A stretch of 64,000 bases of DNA from Aquisphaera giovannonii (GCF_008087625.1 NZ_CP042997.1:8060001-8124000), one strand, 5' to 3'; positions 1 through 9,199 are shown, numbered from the stretch's first letter. Notes: generated by a model from the letters alone, not told the origin. A program made the numbers and translations.

Positions 1-1
1 G

Positions 2-196
2 CTCCAGCTCTGGCACCGCAGCCTCACCGACCCGGCCGGCGCCGTGGCCGCCTACAAGCGAGCCCTCGCCATCGGCGGCGCCCGCAAGCTGCCGGACCTC
101 TTCGCCGCCGCCGACGCCCGCTTCGGCTTCGACGAGGCCACCATCTCCCCCCTGATGTCCGCCATCGGCGACGAGCTGGGACGGCTGGCGCCCTGA
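2..196 (+). CDS. M3 family oligoendopeptidase, C-terminal fragment
   Basis: Only the last 64 codons are inside the window; the gene starts upstream. The fragment reads as a helical Ala-rich tail with YKRALAIGG, LPDLFAAADARFGFD and a final MSAIGDELGRLAP before TGA. This matches the end of M3 metallopeptidases of the PepF/oligoendopeptidase F type, where a YxxxLxxGGS-like segment and a 'FDF' segment follow the catalytic domain. The HExxH zinc motif would lie upstream and cannot be seen. Such enzymes cut short peptides in the cytoplasm. The family call rests on the tail alone. Confidence 0.65.
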   Translation, partial: LQLWHRSLTDPAGAVAAYKRALAIGGARKLPDLFAAADARFGFDEATISPLMSAIGDELGRLAP

Positions 197-354
197 TCCC
201 GGGCCGGAACCGGCCTCCGGAAGATCGTACTCGGCCATGAAACCGGGCCGAGAGGCACCCGGATCGTCTTGGGTAAAAGCTGCGAGGTCCGCCCCGGCGC
301 AATCCCGCGCCGGCGGCGGCCCCGCCAGCCACCCGACATCCGGAGGCCCGCCCC

Positions 355-1983
355 ATGATCTCCGACGCCAGGCTCGCCGCCAACCGCCGCAACGCCCGGA
401 AGTCCACCGGGCCGCGCACCCCCGAGGGCAAGGCCGAGTCCCGCCTCAACGGCATGAAGCACGGCGGCCGATCGGCGATCCTCGGCATGCCCGTCCTGCC
501 GCGGGAGGACCCCAAGGCGCTCGCCCGCCTCATCGACCGCTTCGTCCGCGAGGGCCGGCCGGGCGACTCCCTCGAGCGCTCGCTGCTGGAGCGCGCCGCC
601 CGGCTCACCTGGGCCATCGAGCGCTCCGACCGCGCCGAGGCCGCCTACCTCGCCGACGCCGCCCGCCGCGCCTCCGCCCCGCCGGCCGGCCGCGAAGGCG
701 CCGCCGAGGAGCGCAGCCGCCGCGTCACCCGGCTGGCCGCCGAGCTGTTCCACCCGCTCTCGCCGCACGAGTTCCGCGACGCCGACTGGCGCGACGACCC
801 GGCCGCCGCCCTCGCCGGCCTGGAGGAGACCGCCGAGGGCCGCCGCTGGCTGCTGGAGCAGTGGCGATCGATCCGCGCCTACTTCGTCGCCGGGCTGGAG
901 CCGGCCATCGGCGACTTCTACCGCTACATCCGCCTGCACGGCCGGCACGTCACCGACCTGGCCTGGGACCTGGACCTCAACGCCGCGATGGCGGCGGCGG
1001 AGGTCGCCTGGCCGGGCTGCGGCCGGCTGATCTACGGCCGCTTCCTGGCGGAGCTGCACGCGGAGGACTGGCGGCTCTTCGAGCAGCAGCGGCAGTGGCG
1101 GACCTTCGCGCCGTTGCCGGCGACGCCGGAGGAGGCGGTGGCGGTCCTCCTGCGCGACGCCGAGTCCCAGATGGCCCGCCTGGCCGCGATGCTGTGCGAG
1201 GGCGACGGCGAGGAGGTCGACCCGGACGCCGCGGCGTTCGAGGCCGAGCTGGAGCTGGCCGGCCACCGGCGTGCGGCGGCGGCGAGGACGCGGGAGCTGA
1301 TGCAGGTGCTGGAGCAGCTCCGGAAGCTCCGCAAGGACCGCGGCGCCGCCGCAACGACCGTCCCCCTCGCGGAGCCGGACGAGCCCTCGCCCTCGGACGA
1401 GGCCGTGGGAGCCGCCTCCGTGCGGCGACCGGGCGAGCCGTCGCCCGCGGACGCCCTTGCTGAGGGAGGCGGATTCGACCAGCCGAGTCCCGCCCTCACC
1501 ATCCCCGATGGAGGCGGATGCGATGAGCCGGGGCCCACCCGGCCGCCGCACGGAGGCGGCTCCCACGGGGAGCCCGAGCCCGAGCCCGCGCCGACCGCCG
1601 AGGCCGACCGCTGGGAGCCCGCCCCGATCGTGATCGCCGAGGACGACCCGGAGCCGCCGCCGCCTCTGGACGACGAGGACGAGCAGGCTCCGCCGCCCGG
1701 CGACCCCCCGGCGCCCGGGACGTGGGAGGCGTTCGAGCGGTGGTTCCTGGAGGCGAAGGCGGCGCGCGTGCCCGACGACCGAACCCAAGGGGAGACCCTG
1801 GCGGACCGGGAGAAGCGGAAGTTCGCCGAGATGCTGTCCATCGCCCTGGACACCCCGACGGGCCGCGCCCCGGACTACGACAAGTACGAGCGCCGCCGGG
1901 CGAAGCAGCGACAGAAGGCCGAGGAGGAGCGGGATCGGAAGGGGCGGGAGGCCCAACCGCCGCCGTTGCAGGACGGGTCGTGA
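355..1983 (+). CDS. Unknown protein with N-terminal 'NARKSTGPRTPEGKA' motif
   Basis: 542 residues, cytoplasmic by appearance, function unknown. The first 45 residues carry the motif RRNARKSTGPRTPEGKAESR followed by LNGMKHG. This block is shared by many hypothetical proteins of planctomycetes and acidobacteria and is often present in several copies per genome. Residues about 50-330 are helical and charged. Residues about 345-450 are low-complexity Pro/Glu/Gly sequence, encoded partly by an internal inverted repeat (1403-1568). The end is again charged and helical (DYDKYERRRAKQRQK). The ATG at 355 follows a purine-rich GGAGG stretch. No catalytic motif was recognised. Confidence 0.75.
   Translation: MISDARLAANRRNARKSTGPRTPEGKAESRLNGMKHGGRSAILGMPVLPREDPKALARLIDRFVREGRPGDSLERSLLERAARLTWAIERSDRAEAAYLADAARRASAPPAGREGAAEERSRRVTRLAAELFHPLSPHEFRDADWRDDPAAALAGLEETAEGRRWLLEQWRSIRAYFVAGLEPAIGDFYRYIRLHGRHVTDLAWDLDLNAAMAAAEVAWPGCGRLIYGRFLAELHAEDWRLFEQQRQWRTFAPLPATPEEAVAVLLRDAESQMARLAAMLCEGDGEEVDPDAAAFEAELELAGHRRAAAARTRELMQVLEQLRKLRKDRGAAATTVPLAEPDEPSPSDEAVGAASVRRPGEPSPADALAEGGGFDQPSPALTIPDGGGCDEPGPTRPPHGGGSHGEPEPEPAPTAEADRWEPAPIVIAEDDPEPPPPLDDEDEQAPPPGDPPAPGTWEAFERWFLEAKAARVPDDRTQGETLADREKRKFAEMLSIALDTPTGRAPDYDKYERRRAKQRQKAEEERDRKGREAQPPPLQDGS
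1403..1568. repeat. Perfect 25-bp inverted repeat inside a coding region
   Basis: Positions 1403-1427 and 1544-1568 are exact reverse complements over all 25 bases (core GCCGCCTCCGTGCGGCG). Between the arms are two shorter related GGAGGCGGAT blocks, near 1466 and 1509. The whole 166-bp unit is in frame in the 355-1983 gene and encodes its low-complexity linker. It resembles a small palindromic (REP/MITE-like) unit tolerated in a linker. Confidence 0.7.
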
Positions 1984-2338
1984 CGTCGAGCGGCCCGGGA
2001 GTTTCACGTCCCGGACGCGGCGGCGGCCTCGTGCACGCAGCAGGAATTTGATCATTCCAGCCCATCCCGATGCCGCGTCCCGGATGACCCTCGCGCCCTG
2101 CAATTGAGGGAATCCGGCCCGCGACTTATGATGAGTCCTGGACCAGCGGCCGGCGACGAGTCGGTCCGAGGTCCCCGAGGCATGTGATCCGGGTCGGATT
2201 GGGTGCGAGTGGGGACGGCCCCGGCGTGGGCTCCGCCGGTCCGCCGACCCGGCGCCCGCGGGTCATGCGAACGAGAATCCCTCCCCGACGCCGCGCGACG
2301 GTTCGGGCCGAATGAACCGGCCGAGGAGCCGGTAGAAC
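1984..2338. other. 355-bp intergenic region before the RND efflux operon
   Basis: No gene is supported here. A weak 6-bp hairpin (CCGGGA 1995-2000 with TCCCGG 2009-2014) follows the upstream stop codon. A good sigma-70-like promoter lies at 2104-2132. About 200 bases of leader separate that promoter from the permease start; I saw no recognisable riboswitch in it. Confidence 0.5.
2104..2132 (+). promoter_or_regulatory. Sigma-70-like promoter of the RND efflux operon
   Basis: TTGAGG at 2104-2109 and TATGAT at 2127-2132 are separated by 17 bases. This is close to the TTGACA-17-TATAAT consensus, in a region that is otherwise very GC-rich. It lies about 205 bases upstream of the permease ATG. Confidence 0.6.
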
Positions 2339-5300
2339 ATGGTCCATGCGATCATCTCGTGGAGCCTGAGCAACCGGCTCATCGTCATCCTGGGCGTGCT
2401 CGCGCTCGTCGGCATCGGCGTCCACTCGGCGCGGAACCTCAACGTCGAGGCCTATCCCGACCCGACGCCCCCGCTCGTGGAGATCATCGCCCAGAACACC
2501 GGCGCGGGGCCCGAGGAGATGGAGCGGCTCGTGGCCGTGCCCCTGGAGACGGCCCTCAACGGCATGCCCGGCCTGGAGGACCTCCGGAGCACCTCGATCT
2601 CCGGCCTCACCGACATCAAGTGCCAGTTCGCCTACGGCACCAACCCGTGGTCGGCCCGCCAGGAGGTCATCAATCGGATCTCCGACGTCGACCTGCCGGC
2701 CGGCGTGAGGCCCAGGCTCTCGCCCTGGAGCCCCACCGGGGAGATCGTCCGCTACGTCCTGGAGGGGCCGGGCTACACGCTGAACCAGCTCAAGTCGGTG
2801 CAGGACTGGGTCCTCAACCGCGAGCTCCGGCGCGTGCCCGGCGTGATCGACGTCACCGGGTACGGGGGGACCATCAAGCAGTACCAGGTGCTCATCGACC
2901 CCCGCCTGCTCCACCAGTACAACGTGACCCTCGCCGACGTCGAGGATGCGATCAATCGGTCGAATGCGAACGTCGGCGGCGACCTCCTGACCATGGGGGG
3001 CCAGTCGCACAACGTGCGGGCCCTCGGCCTGCTGGGCGAGGGCGTGGACCCGCTCGACCCGTCGAACATCGAGCAGGCCTTCCACATCGAGGCCGACAAG
3101 CTGGAGGACATCCAGAACGTCGTCATCACCTCCCGCGGGGGCGAGCCGATCTACGTCCGCCAGGTGGCCAAGGTCGAGATCGGCCACCGGCCGCGGCTGG
3201 GCAAGGCCGGCCGGACCCTCAAGGAGAAGGACGGCGTCCCCGGCTGGCACGACGAGGACGACGTCGTCGAGGGCATCGTCCTGATGCGGAAGTACGAGAA
3301 GTCGCTCGTCGTCGCCAACGCCGTCGGCGAGAAGCTGAAGGAGATCGAGCGGCGGCACCTGCTCCCCCGCGGGATGTCGCTGCGGGTCTTCAACCAGCGG
3401 GCCGACCTCGTCGAGGTGACCACGCACAACGTCCTGCACAACCTGGTGGTCGGCATGGCCCTGGTGGGCACGGTCCTGTTCGTCTTCCTGGGCGACCTGA
3501 CCAGCGCGGCGATCGTCGCGCTGGTGATCCCGCTGGCGCTCCTGTTCTCGATCTCCGTGCTGTACGTCCAGGGGGAGTCGGCCAACCTGCTGTCGATCGG
3601 CGCGGTGGACTTCGGGATCATCGTGGACAGCTCGGTGATCATCGTGGAGAACATCTATCGCCACATCACGGCCCACGGCGTCGACCGGAGGCGGCCGCTC
3701 ATCGAGCGCATCGCGGAGGCCTCGCACGAGATCGAGCGGGCCCTCTTCTTCTCGACGATGATCATCGTCTGCGCCTTCCTGCCGCTGTTCGCCATGACGG
3801 GCCCGGAGGGCGCGCTGTTCGGCCCGATGGCCAAGACCTACGCCTTCGCGATCTGCGGGGCCCTGACGATCGCGGTGACGCTCGCGCCGGTGCTCTGCTC
3901 GTTCTTCTTCAAGAACAAGCTGGAGGAGAAGGACACGATCGTGGACCGGGCCCTGAAGGCGGTCTACCTGAAATCGCTGGTGCTGGTCCTGCGGCATCGG
4001 ATCGCGAGCCTCCTGCTGCTGGGCGGGATGCTCGCGGTCACCGCGGCGATCATCCCCACGCTGGGGGGCGAGTTCATGCCCCAGCTCGAGGAGGGCAACC
4101 TCTGGATCCGGGCGATCCTGCCCCGCACCGTCTCGCTGGAGGACGCCTCGCGCATGGCCCCGCGGCTCCGCGAGGTGATCGCCTCGGTGCCGGAGATCCG
4201 CGGCGTGATGTCGCACATCGGCCGGCCGGACGACGGCACCGACGTCACGAGCTTCTTCAACGTCGAGTTCAACGCCCCGCTCCGGCCGATGGAGGAATGG
4301 CGGCCGGGGATGACGCGCGAGAGGATCCAGGACGAGCTGTCGGAGAAGTTCCGGGCGTTCCCCGGCCTGGACTTCAACTTCTCGCAGCTCATCCGGGACA
4401 ACGTGGAGGAGGCGCTCTCGGGCGTGAAGGGGGCGAACTCGATCAAGCTCTTCGGCAGCGACCTGAGGCGGCTGGAGGAGTACGCCCAGAAGGTGATGGG
4501 CATCCTCCGCGGGGTGCCGGGGATCGAGAACGTGGGGATGTTCCACATCATCGGCCAGCCGAACCTGATCGTCCGGATCGACCGCCGGGCCTGCGCCCGG
4601 TACGGGGTGAACGTGGCCGACGTGGAGTCCGTGGTGCAGGTCGCCGTCGGCGGCCGCGCCTTCTCGCAGATGGTCGAGGGGGAGAAGCTGTTCGACATCG
4701 TCCTGCGCCTCCCCCTGGAGATGCGCGACGACCCGACGGTCATCAGCCGCCTGCCGATCGAGATCCCCCCCTCCGGCGACGGCCGCAGCCCGGGCCGGAT
4801 CCCGCTGTCGCAGCTCGCGACCATCAGCGCCCACGAGCCGGGCGCCTCGTACATCTACCGGGAGAACAACCAGAGGTACATCCCGATCAAGTTCGGCGTC
4901 CGCGGGGTGGACCTGGCCACGGCGATCGGCGAGGCCCAGCGGCGGGTGAACGACCCGAAGGCGGGGGTCCACCTGCCGGAGGACGAGGGGTACCGGCTGG
5001 AGTGGTCCGGCGAGTTCGCCCAGATGGAGGAGGCGAACCAGCGGCTCCTCTGGATCGTGCCGATCTCGATCGGCCTGATCATGGTGCTGCTCTACACCGC
5101 GTTCAAGTCGCTGAAGGACGCGCTGCTGGTCATCCTCAACGTGCTCACCGCGACGATGGGCGGCGTCTGGAGCCTGAAGCTGACGGGGATGCCGTTCTCG
5201 ATCTCGGCGGCCGTCGGCTTCGTCTCCATCTTCGGGGTCGCGGTGCAGAACGGCGTGCTCCTGATCTCCTACTTCAACCAGATGCGGTACGCCGGGCTGC

Positions 5301-5626
5301 CCGTGCGGGAGGCCGTGATCCGGGGCGCGGAGCTGCGGCTCCGCCCGGTGGTGATGACCTCGCTGACGGCCGTGCTGGGCCTCCTCCCCGCGGCGATGGC
5401 CAACTCGATCGGCTCGCAGGCGCAGAAGCCCCTGGCCGTGGTGGTCGTCGGCGGGATGCTCGTGAACATGCTGCTGACCCAGTTCCTGATGCCCGTGCTC
5501 TACACCTACTTCCCCGGGCGGCGGGGCTCGTCGGGCGACCCGGCGGAGCTCGTCGAGGGGTCGGCCATCGACGAGACCCTCCTGGCCGAGGCGGATGGCG
5601 ACGGAAACGGAGGATACCGACCATGA
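2339..5626 (+). CDS. Heavy-metal-type RND efflux permease (CzcA/CusA family)
   Basis: 1095 residues, the usual length for the inner-membrane proton antiporter of a tripartite metal efflux pump. It starts with the typical short cytoplasmic segment and TM1 (MVHAIISWSLSNRLIVILG), then the porter-domain motif YPDPTPP. The TM4 proton-relay motif AVDFGIIVDSSVIIVEN gives Asp424, Asp430 and Glu437, the D-D-E set of HME-RND proteins. Two periplasmic loops and twelve helices are evident; the last four include VGFVSIFGVAVQNGVLLI. GAGGAG precedes the ATG by about 10 bases. The stop overlaps the start of the adaptor gene (ATGA). No TolC-like outer-membrane gene is adjacent. The metal (Cu/Ag or Co/Zn/Cd) cannot be decided from the sequence. 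Confidence 0.93.
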   Translation: MVHAIISWSLSNRLIVILGVLALVGIGVHSARNLNVEAYPDPTPPLVEIIAQNTGAGPEEMERLVAVPLETALNGMPGLEDLRSTSISGLTDIKCQFAYGTNPWSARQEVINRISDVDLPAGVRPRLSPWSPTGEIVRYVLEGPGYTLNQLKSVQDWVLNRELRRVPGVIDVTGYGGTIKQYQVLIDPRLLHQYNVTLADVEDAINRSNANVGGDLLTMGGQSHNVRALGLLGEGVDPLDPSNIEQAFHIEADKLEDIQNVVITSRGGEPIYVRQVAKVEIGHRPRLGKAGRTLKEKDGVPGWHDEDDVVEGIVLMRKYEKSLVVANAVGEKLKEIERRHLLPRGMSLRVFNQRADLVEVTTHNVLHNLVVGMALVGTVLFVFLGDLTSAAIVALVIPLALLFSISVLYVQGESANLLSIGAVDFGIIVDSSVIIVENIYRHITAHGVDRRRPLIERIAEASHEIERALFFSTMIIVCAFLPLFAMTGPEGALFGPMAKTYAFAICGALTIAVTLAPVLCSFFFKNKLEEKDTIVDRALKAVYLKSLVLVLRHRIASLLLLGGMLAVTAAIIPTLGGEFMPQLEEGNLWIRAILPRTVSLEDASRMAPRLREVIASVPEIRGVMSHIGRPDDGTDVTSFFNVEFNAPLRPMEEWRPGMTRERIQDELSEKFRAFPGLDFNFSQLIRDNVEEALSGVKGANSIKLFGSDLRRLEEYAQKVMGILRGVPGIENVGMFHIIGQPNLIVRIDRRACARYGVNVADVESVVQVAVGGRAFSQMVEGEKLFDIVLRLPLEMRDDPTVISRLPIEIPPSGDGRSPGRIPLSQLATISAHEPGASYIYRENNQRYIPIKFGVRGVDLATAIGEAQRRVNDPKAGVHLPEDEGYRLEWSGEFAQMEEANQRLLWIVPISIGLIMVLLYTAFKSLKDALLVILNVLTATMGGVWSLKLTGMPFSISAAVGFVSIFGVAVQNGVLLISYFNQMRYAGLPVREAVIRGAELRLRPVVMTSLTAVLGLLPAAMANSIGSQAQKPLAVVVVGGMLVNMLLTQFLMPVLYTYFPGRRGSSGDPAELVEGSAIDETLLAEADGDGNGGYRP

Positions 5627-7044
5627 CGACCGTGGAGAGCCAGCCGGCCCGCGCCGGCACGCCCGACCCGTCCCAGCCCGCCGCGACGGGGGCCGACCGC
5701 CCCGGCCCGCGGCGACGCCGCCCCTGGCGCCGGCTGGTGCTCGGCCTCGCCGCGGTCCTCGCCGGGGCCGCCGCGTTTGGCTACTACCGGCAGAAGGGCA
5801 TCCCGTCGTCCCGCGACGTGGGCGACGCCCTGGCCTACCTCGAGCGCCGGGTCGGGGGCAAGGCGTCGGAGCCCCCCGCCGAGCCCCCGAGGCCGGCGCG
5901 ATCGGCCTCGGACCAGGCGTGGGACGGCGCCGTGACGGTGGCCCCGGAACAGGGCCGGGCCATCGGGCTCCAGCTCGTCGCGGTCGAGCCCCAGCGGGAG
6001 CCGATGCGGCTGGAGCTCACCGGCCGGACGGCCTACGACCCGAACTCGCTCCACAAGCTCCGCCCCCGGTTCGACACGCTGGTGGAGCAGGTCCACGCGG
6101 TGCCCGGCCAGGTCATCCACAAGGGGGACCCGCTCGTCGAGCTCAACAGCGTGGACCTCGCCGCGGCCAAGAGCGACCTCCAGACCAAGTACGTCCAGTG
6201 GCAGCGCGACCTCCGCGTGCTCAAGCTGCACGAGAAGCTCGTCACCGAGGGGGCCGTCTCCCAGCAGACCTACATCGACGACCGCAACGCCGAGAACAAG
6301 AGCCACCTGGACTACGTGCAGGCCCGGGACAAGCTGCGGATCCTGGCGGTCCCCGACGAGGACGTCGACCCCCTGACCCGGGGCCTCGGGGACATGCCGA
6401 CCGGCGAGCAGGACTTCGGCACCGTCGCCAGCAAGGCCAAGATGACGCTGAAGTCCCGCGTGGACGGCATCGTCATCCAGCGCGAGGCGGTGCCCGGGAA
6501 CTTCTACGACGAGAACGACATCCTGATGGTCATCGCCCCGCTGGACCACCTGTGGGTGCTCGCCAACGTCTACGAGGTGGACCAGGCCAAGGTCTCCGTC
6601 AACCAGGAGATGGAGATCCGCTTCCCGTTCCTCCAGCAGACGACCCGGGCCAAGGTGGAGTACATCTCCAGCGAGGTCTCGCGGGAGACCCGCGCGGTGC
6701 AGGTCCGGGCCTCGATCCGGAACCCCGGCGGCCTCCTCAAGTCCGACATGCTCGTGAAGGTGGTCCTGGACATCCAGCCGGTGAAGGGGCAGACGATCGT
6801 CCCGCGGCTGGCCCTCGTCGTCATCAACGGCGGCGAGTATGTCTTCGTGAAGAGGCCCGGCAAGGAGGGCGAGCCGGGCCGCTACGAGCGGCGGAAGGTG
6901 TCGGTCGCGCAGGAGAACAGCAACTTCGTCATCATCGCCGGCGGGCTGGCCGCGGGGGAGACCGTGGCGACCAACGGCAGCCTGATCCTCGCCCAGCTCT
7001 ACGAGGACCTGCAGATCGTGGACACGGGCATGCCCGTCCAGTAG
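5623..7044 (+). CDS. RND efflux periplasmic adaptor (HlyD/CusB-like)
   Basis: 473 residues. The start ATG (5623) overlaps the permease stop as ATGA and is preceded by a good GGAGGA site, so translation is probably coupled. A basic N-terminus (RPGPRRRRPWRR) leads into one membrane anchor at about residues 38-55. Next come the barrel-sandwich half 'LRPRFDTLVEQVHAVPGQVIHKGDPLVEL', an alpha-hairpin (about 175-235), the second lipoyl half (KSRVDGIVIQREAVPGNFYD) and beta-barrel/membrane-proximal domains. This is the membrane-fusion protein joining the permease to an outer-membrane channel. The order permease-then-adaptor is the reverse of the E. coli cus arrangement. Confidence 0.9.
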   Translation: MTTVESQPARAGTPDPSQPAATGADRPGPRRRRPWRRLVLGLAAVLAGAAAFGYYRQKGIPSSRDVGDALAYLERRVGGKASEPPAEPPRPARSASDQAWDGAVTVAPEQGRAIGLQLVAVEPQREPMRLELTGRTAYDPNSLHKLRPRFDTLVEQVHAVPGQVIHKGDPLVELNSVDLAAAKSDLQTKYVQWQRDLRVLKLHEKLVTEGAVSQQTYIDDRNAENKSHLDYVQARDKLRILAVPDEDVDPLTRGLGDMPTGEQDFGTVASKAKMTLKSRVDGIVIQREAVPGNFYDENDILMVIAPLDHLWVLANVYEVDQAKVSVNQEMEIRFPFLQQTTRAKVEYISSEVSRETRAVQVRASIRNPGGLLKSDMLVKVVLDIQPVKGQTIVPRLALVVINGGEYVFVKRPGKEGEPGRYERRKVSVAQENSNFVIIAGGLAAGETVATNGSLILAQLYEDLQIVDTGMPVQ

Positions 7045-7083
7045 GCCGTTCCCTCCCCCGGGGCCGGGCCCCCCCCTGCCCCT

Positions 7084-7112
7084 TTGACCGGGCATGCCGG
7101 CCGGAGTACGAT
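7084..7112 (+). promoter_or_regulatory. Sigma-70-like promoter before the small 107-residue protein
   Basis: TTGACC (7084-7089), a 17-base spacer and TACGAT (7107-7112). It lies 88 bases upstream of the ATG at 7200 and after the efflux operon, so the small gene probably has its own transcript. Confidence 0.6.
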
Positions 7113-7199
7113 CCCCTTAGGGTAGTCGGTGGGGCCGCGGCGGCAGGCCGCGCCCCGTTCATCCCCGTCCGCAGTCCTGTCACGAAAGGGGTTGGGCCT

Positions 7200-7523
7200 A
7201 TGCCTCTTTTTGAGGTCGAGACCACGTCTCATATCATGATCGCGTGCGCCGAGGACCAGGAAGCCGCCAGGGCGTTCGCGAACACGAACTACCCCACCGA
7301 GGAGATCATCCGGGTCGCCCACCGCCCGCGGGATGCCTGGGTCATCTCCAAGAAGCTGCTGGGCATCCAGGGCGACGCGGACCCCTGCCACATCGCGCGC
7401 GACTGCCTGGCCAAGGCGGCCGGCGACAAGCTCCACGCCGTCCGGCTCTACATGCAGTCGACCGGCGCCGACCTCGACGGCGCCCGCAAGGCGGTCGAGT
7501 CCAACATGTCGCGCGGCTGGTAG
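7200..7523 (+). CDS. Small unknown protein (107 aa)
   Basis: A soluble 107-residue protein starting MPLFEVETTSHIMIACAEDQ. It has no signal peptide or membrane segment. Mixed alpha/beta composition: a beta-rich start, then helices (AEDQEAARAFANTNY; IARDCLAKAAGDKLHAVRLY) and an end SNMSRGW. Two cysteines (CAEDQ and DPCHIARDC) are visible, but no classical metal site. I do not recognise the family; similar short proteins occur in planctomycetes. A GAAAGGGG ribosome site precedes the ATG and a good promoter lies at 7084-7112, so expression as a monocistronic unit is likely. Confidence 0.75.
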   Translation: MPLFEVETTSHIMIACAEDQEAARAFANTNYPTEEIIRVAHRPRDAWVISKKLLGIQGDADPCHIARDCLAKAAGDKLHAVRLYMQSTGADLDGARKAVESNMSRGW

Positions 7524-7851
7524 CCGCCCATCCGCGACGGAGTCCGAGGGGGCGGCGCCCGCGGGCCTCGCCCCCCCGGGCGCCGGCCTCCGGCCGCCGC
7601 GCCGATCCCGCCCCGCGCCGCCCCCTCCGCTCCCGGCCGAGGCGTCCGGCCCCGCCCGGAGGCCGAGATAACCCGCCCTCCCGCCCCCATCCGCAAGCTC
7701 CGGCGGCGTTCCCGGCACGGGAATCGCCATTGTCTCGCAGCCGGCCGGACGCGCGGGTACGATGGATGATCTGGAAGAGAAGCTCAGCCCGCGGCTGGCG
7801 GCCACTGCGGTTGCGGACGACGGCCTGACTCCATCACCGAAGGAGGCTCAG
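7524..7851. other. 328-bp intergenic region before glgC
   Basis: No gene supported. A terminator-like fold, GGGGGCG (7548-7554) with CGCCCCC (7569-7575), follows the 107-residue protein but has no T-run. A GTACGAT box at 7757-7763 looks like a -10 element for glgC, without a convincing -35. An in-frame upstream ATG at 7762 overlaps this box, which argues against using it as the start. Confidence 0.4.
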
Positions 7852-9138
7852 ATGCCTCGGGTCATCTCCCTGATCCTCGGCGGAGGGCGGGGCACCCGGC
7901 TGTTCCCCCTGACGAAGTCGCGCAGCAAGCCGGCGGTCCCGATCGCCGGCAAGTATCGATTGATCGACATACCGGTTTCCAACTGCATCCACTCCGGGCT
8001 GCACCGGATCTTCGTCCTGACGCAATTCAACTCCAACAGCCTGCACCGGCACATTTCGAACACGTACAAGTTCGACCCGTTCTCCGGGGGCTTCGTCGAG
8101 ATCCTGGCCGCGCAGCAGACGATGCAGCACGAGTCCTGGTACCAGGGCACCGCGGACGCCGTCCGCCGCAACATCGCCCACTTCATGGACCGCAGCTACG
8201 ACCTCGTCCTGATCCTCTCCGGCGACCAGCTCTACCGGATGAACTTCCAGGACATGATCCGCACGCACATGGAGAACAAGGCGGTCGTGACGATCGCGGC
8301 CCTGCCGGTCCCCGAGGCCGAGGCGAAGGCCTGCGGCATCATGCGGATCCAGTCCGACGGGCGGATCATCGACTTCGAGGAGAAGCCCAAGACCCAGGAG
8401 AAGCTGGCCCGGGTCCGCACCGACCCCAGCTGGCTGGAGCGCCTGGGGCTGCATGCCTCGGGGCGGCCGTACCTGGCGAGCATGGGCATCTACCTGTTCA
8501 ACGCCCGGGCCCTCGTCGACATGCTGGAGGCGAGCGACGCCACCGACTTCGGCCACGAGATCCTGCCCCAGACGATCGCCCGCGAGCGGGTCCAGGCCCA
8601 CCTCTTCGACGGCTACTGGGAGGACATCGGGACCGTCGGCGCCTTCCACCAGGCCAACATCGACCTGACCCGGGACCACTCGTCCTTCGACTTCACGTTC
8701 GGCGAGCAGCCGATCTTCACGAGGCCCCGCTTCCTGCCCTGCTCCAAGATCGCCGGGGCGACGATCCGCGACAGCCTGATCTCCGACGGCTGCGTCATCG
8801 GCAAGGGGGCCGTGATCGAGAACTCCGTCATCGGCGTCCGCTCGATCATCGGCGAGAACGTGACGATCCGCGACTCGTACGTCATGGGCACCGACTTCTA
8901 CGAGCAGCAATCGGCCCTGGACGAGAACCAGCGACTCGGCCGGCCGAGGGTGGGCATCGGGGCCGGATCGGTCATCGAGCGGGCGATCGTCGACAAGGAC
9001 GTGCGGATCGGCCGGAACGTGAGGATCCTGAACGACACCGGGATCGTGGACTCCGACGAGATGCCCACGCACATCATCCGCGACGGCGTGACGGTGATCC
9101 CCAAGGGATTGACCCTCCGCGAAGGGCTGTCGATCTGA
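7852..9138 (+). CDS. glgC: Glucose-1-phosphate adenylyltransferase (ADP-glucose pyrophosphorylase)
   Basis: 428 residues from the ATG at 7852, chosen because AGGAGG stands 5 bases upstream and the protein then begins directly with the nucleotidyltransferase strand (MPRVISLILGGGRGTRLFPL). It joins glucose-1-phosphate and ATP to make ADP-glucose for glycogen. Visible motifs: GGGRGTRLFPLT (nucleotide binding), KPAVPIAGKYRLIDIPVSN, the catalytic SGDQLYRMN, EEKPK, and a C-terminal left-handed beta-helix of hexapeptide repeats (about 290-428; VIENSVIGVRSIIGENV). The length fits bacterial GlgC. No other glycogen gene is nearby, and the next gene is an unrelated ABC transporter 61 bases downstream. 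Confidence 0.95.
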   Translation: MPRVISLILGGGRGTRLFPLTKSRSKPAVPIAGKYRLIDIPVSNCIHSGLHRIFVLTQFNSNSLHRHISNTYKFDPFSGGFVEILAAQQTMQHESWYQGTADAVRRNIAHFMDRSYDLVLILSGDQLYRMNFQDMIRTHMENKAVVTIAALPVPEAEAKACGIMRIQSDGRIIDFEEKPKTQEKLARVRTDPSWLERLGLHASGRPYLASMGIYLFNARALVDMLEASDATDFGHEILPQTIARERVQAHLFDGYWEDIGTVGAFHQANIDLTRDHSSFDFTFGEQPIFTRPRFLPCSKIAGATIRDSLISDGCVIGKGAVIENSVIGVRSIIGENVTIRDSYVMGTDFYEQQSALDENQRLGRPRVGIGAGSVIERAIVDKDVRIGRNVRILNDTGIVDSDEMPTHIIRDGVTVIPKGLTLREGLSI

Positions 9139-9199
9139 CGGGCCTTCGGCGGAGCGGAGCGAACGGGGACCACCGCGGCGGGGGGGAGTGGCGGACACG

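Noticed and set aside
1984-2338. Possible metal-sensing riboswitch in the efflux operon leader
   Set aside because: No recognisable fold or conserved core could be made out; only a weak 6-bp hairpin is present.
2126-4972. A 948-codon open frame on the minus strand
   Set aside because: Antisense to the RND permease gene, which has full family motifs; the product is His/Asp/Arg-rich and motif-free.
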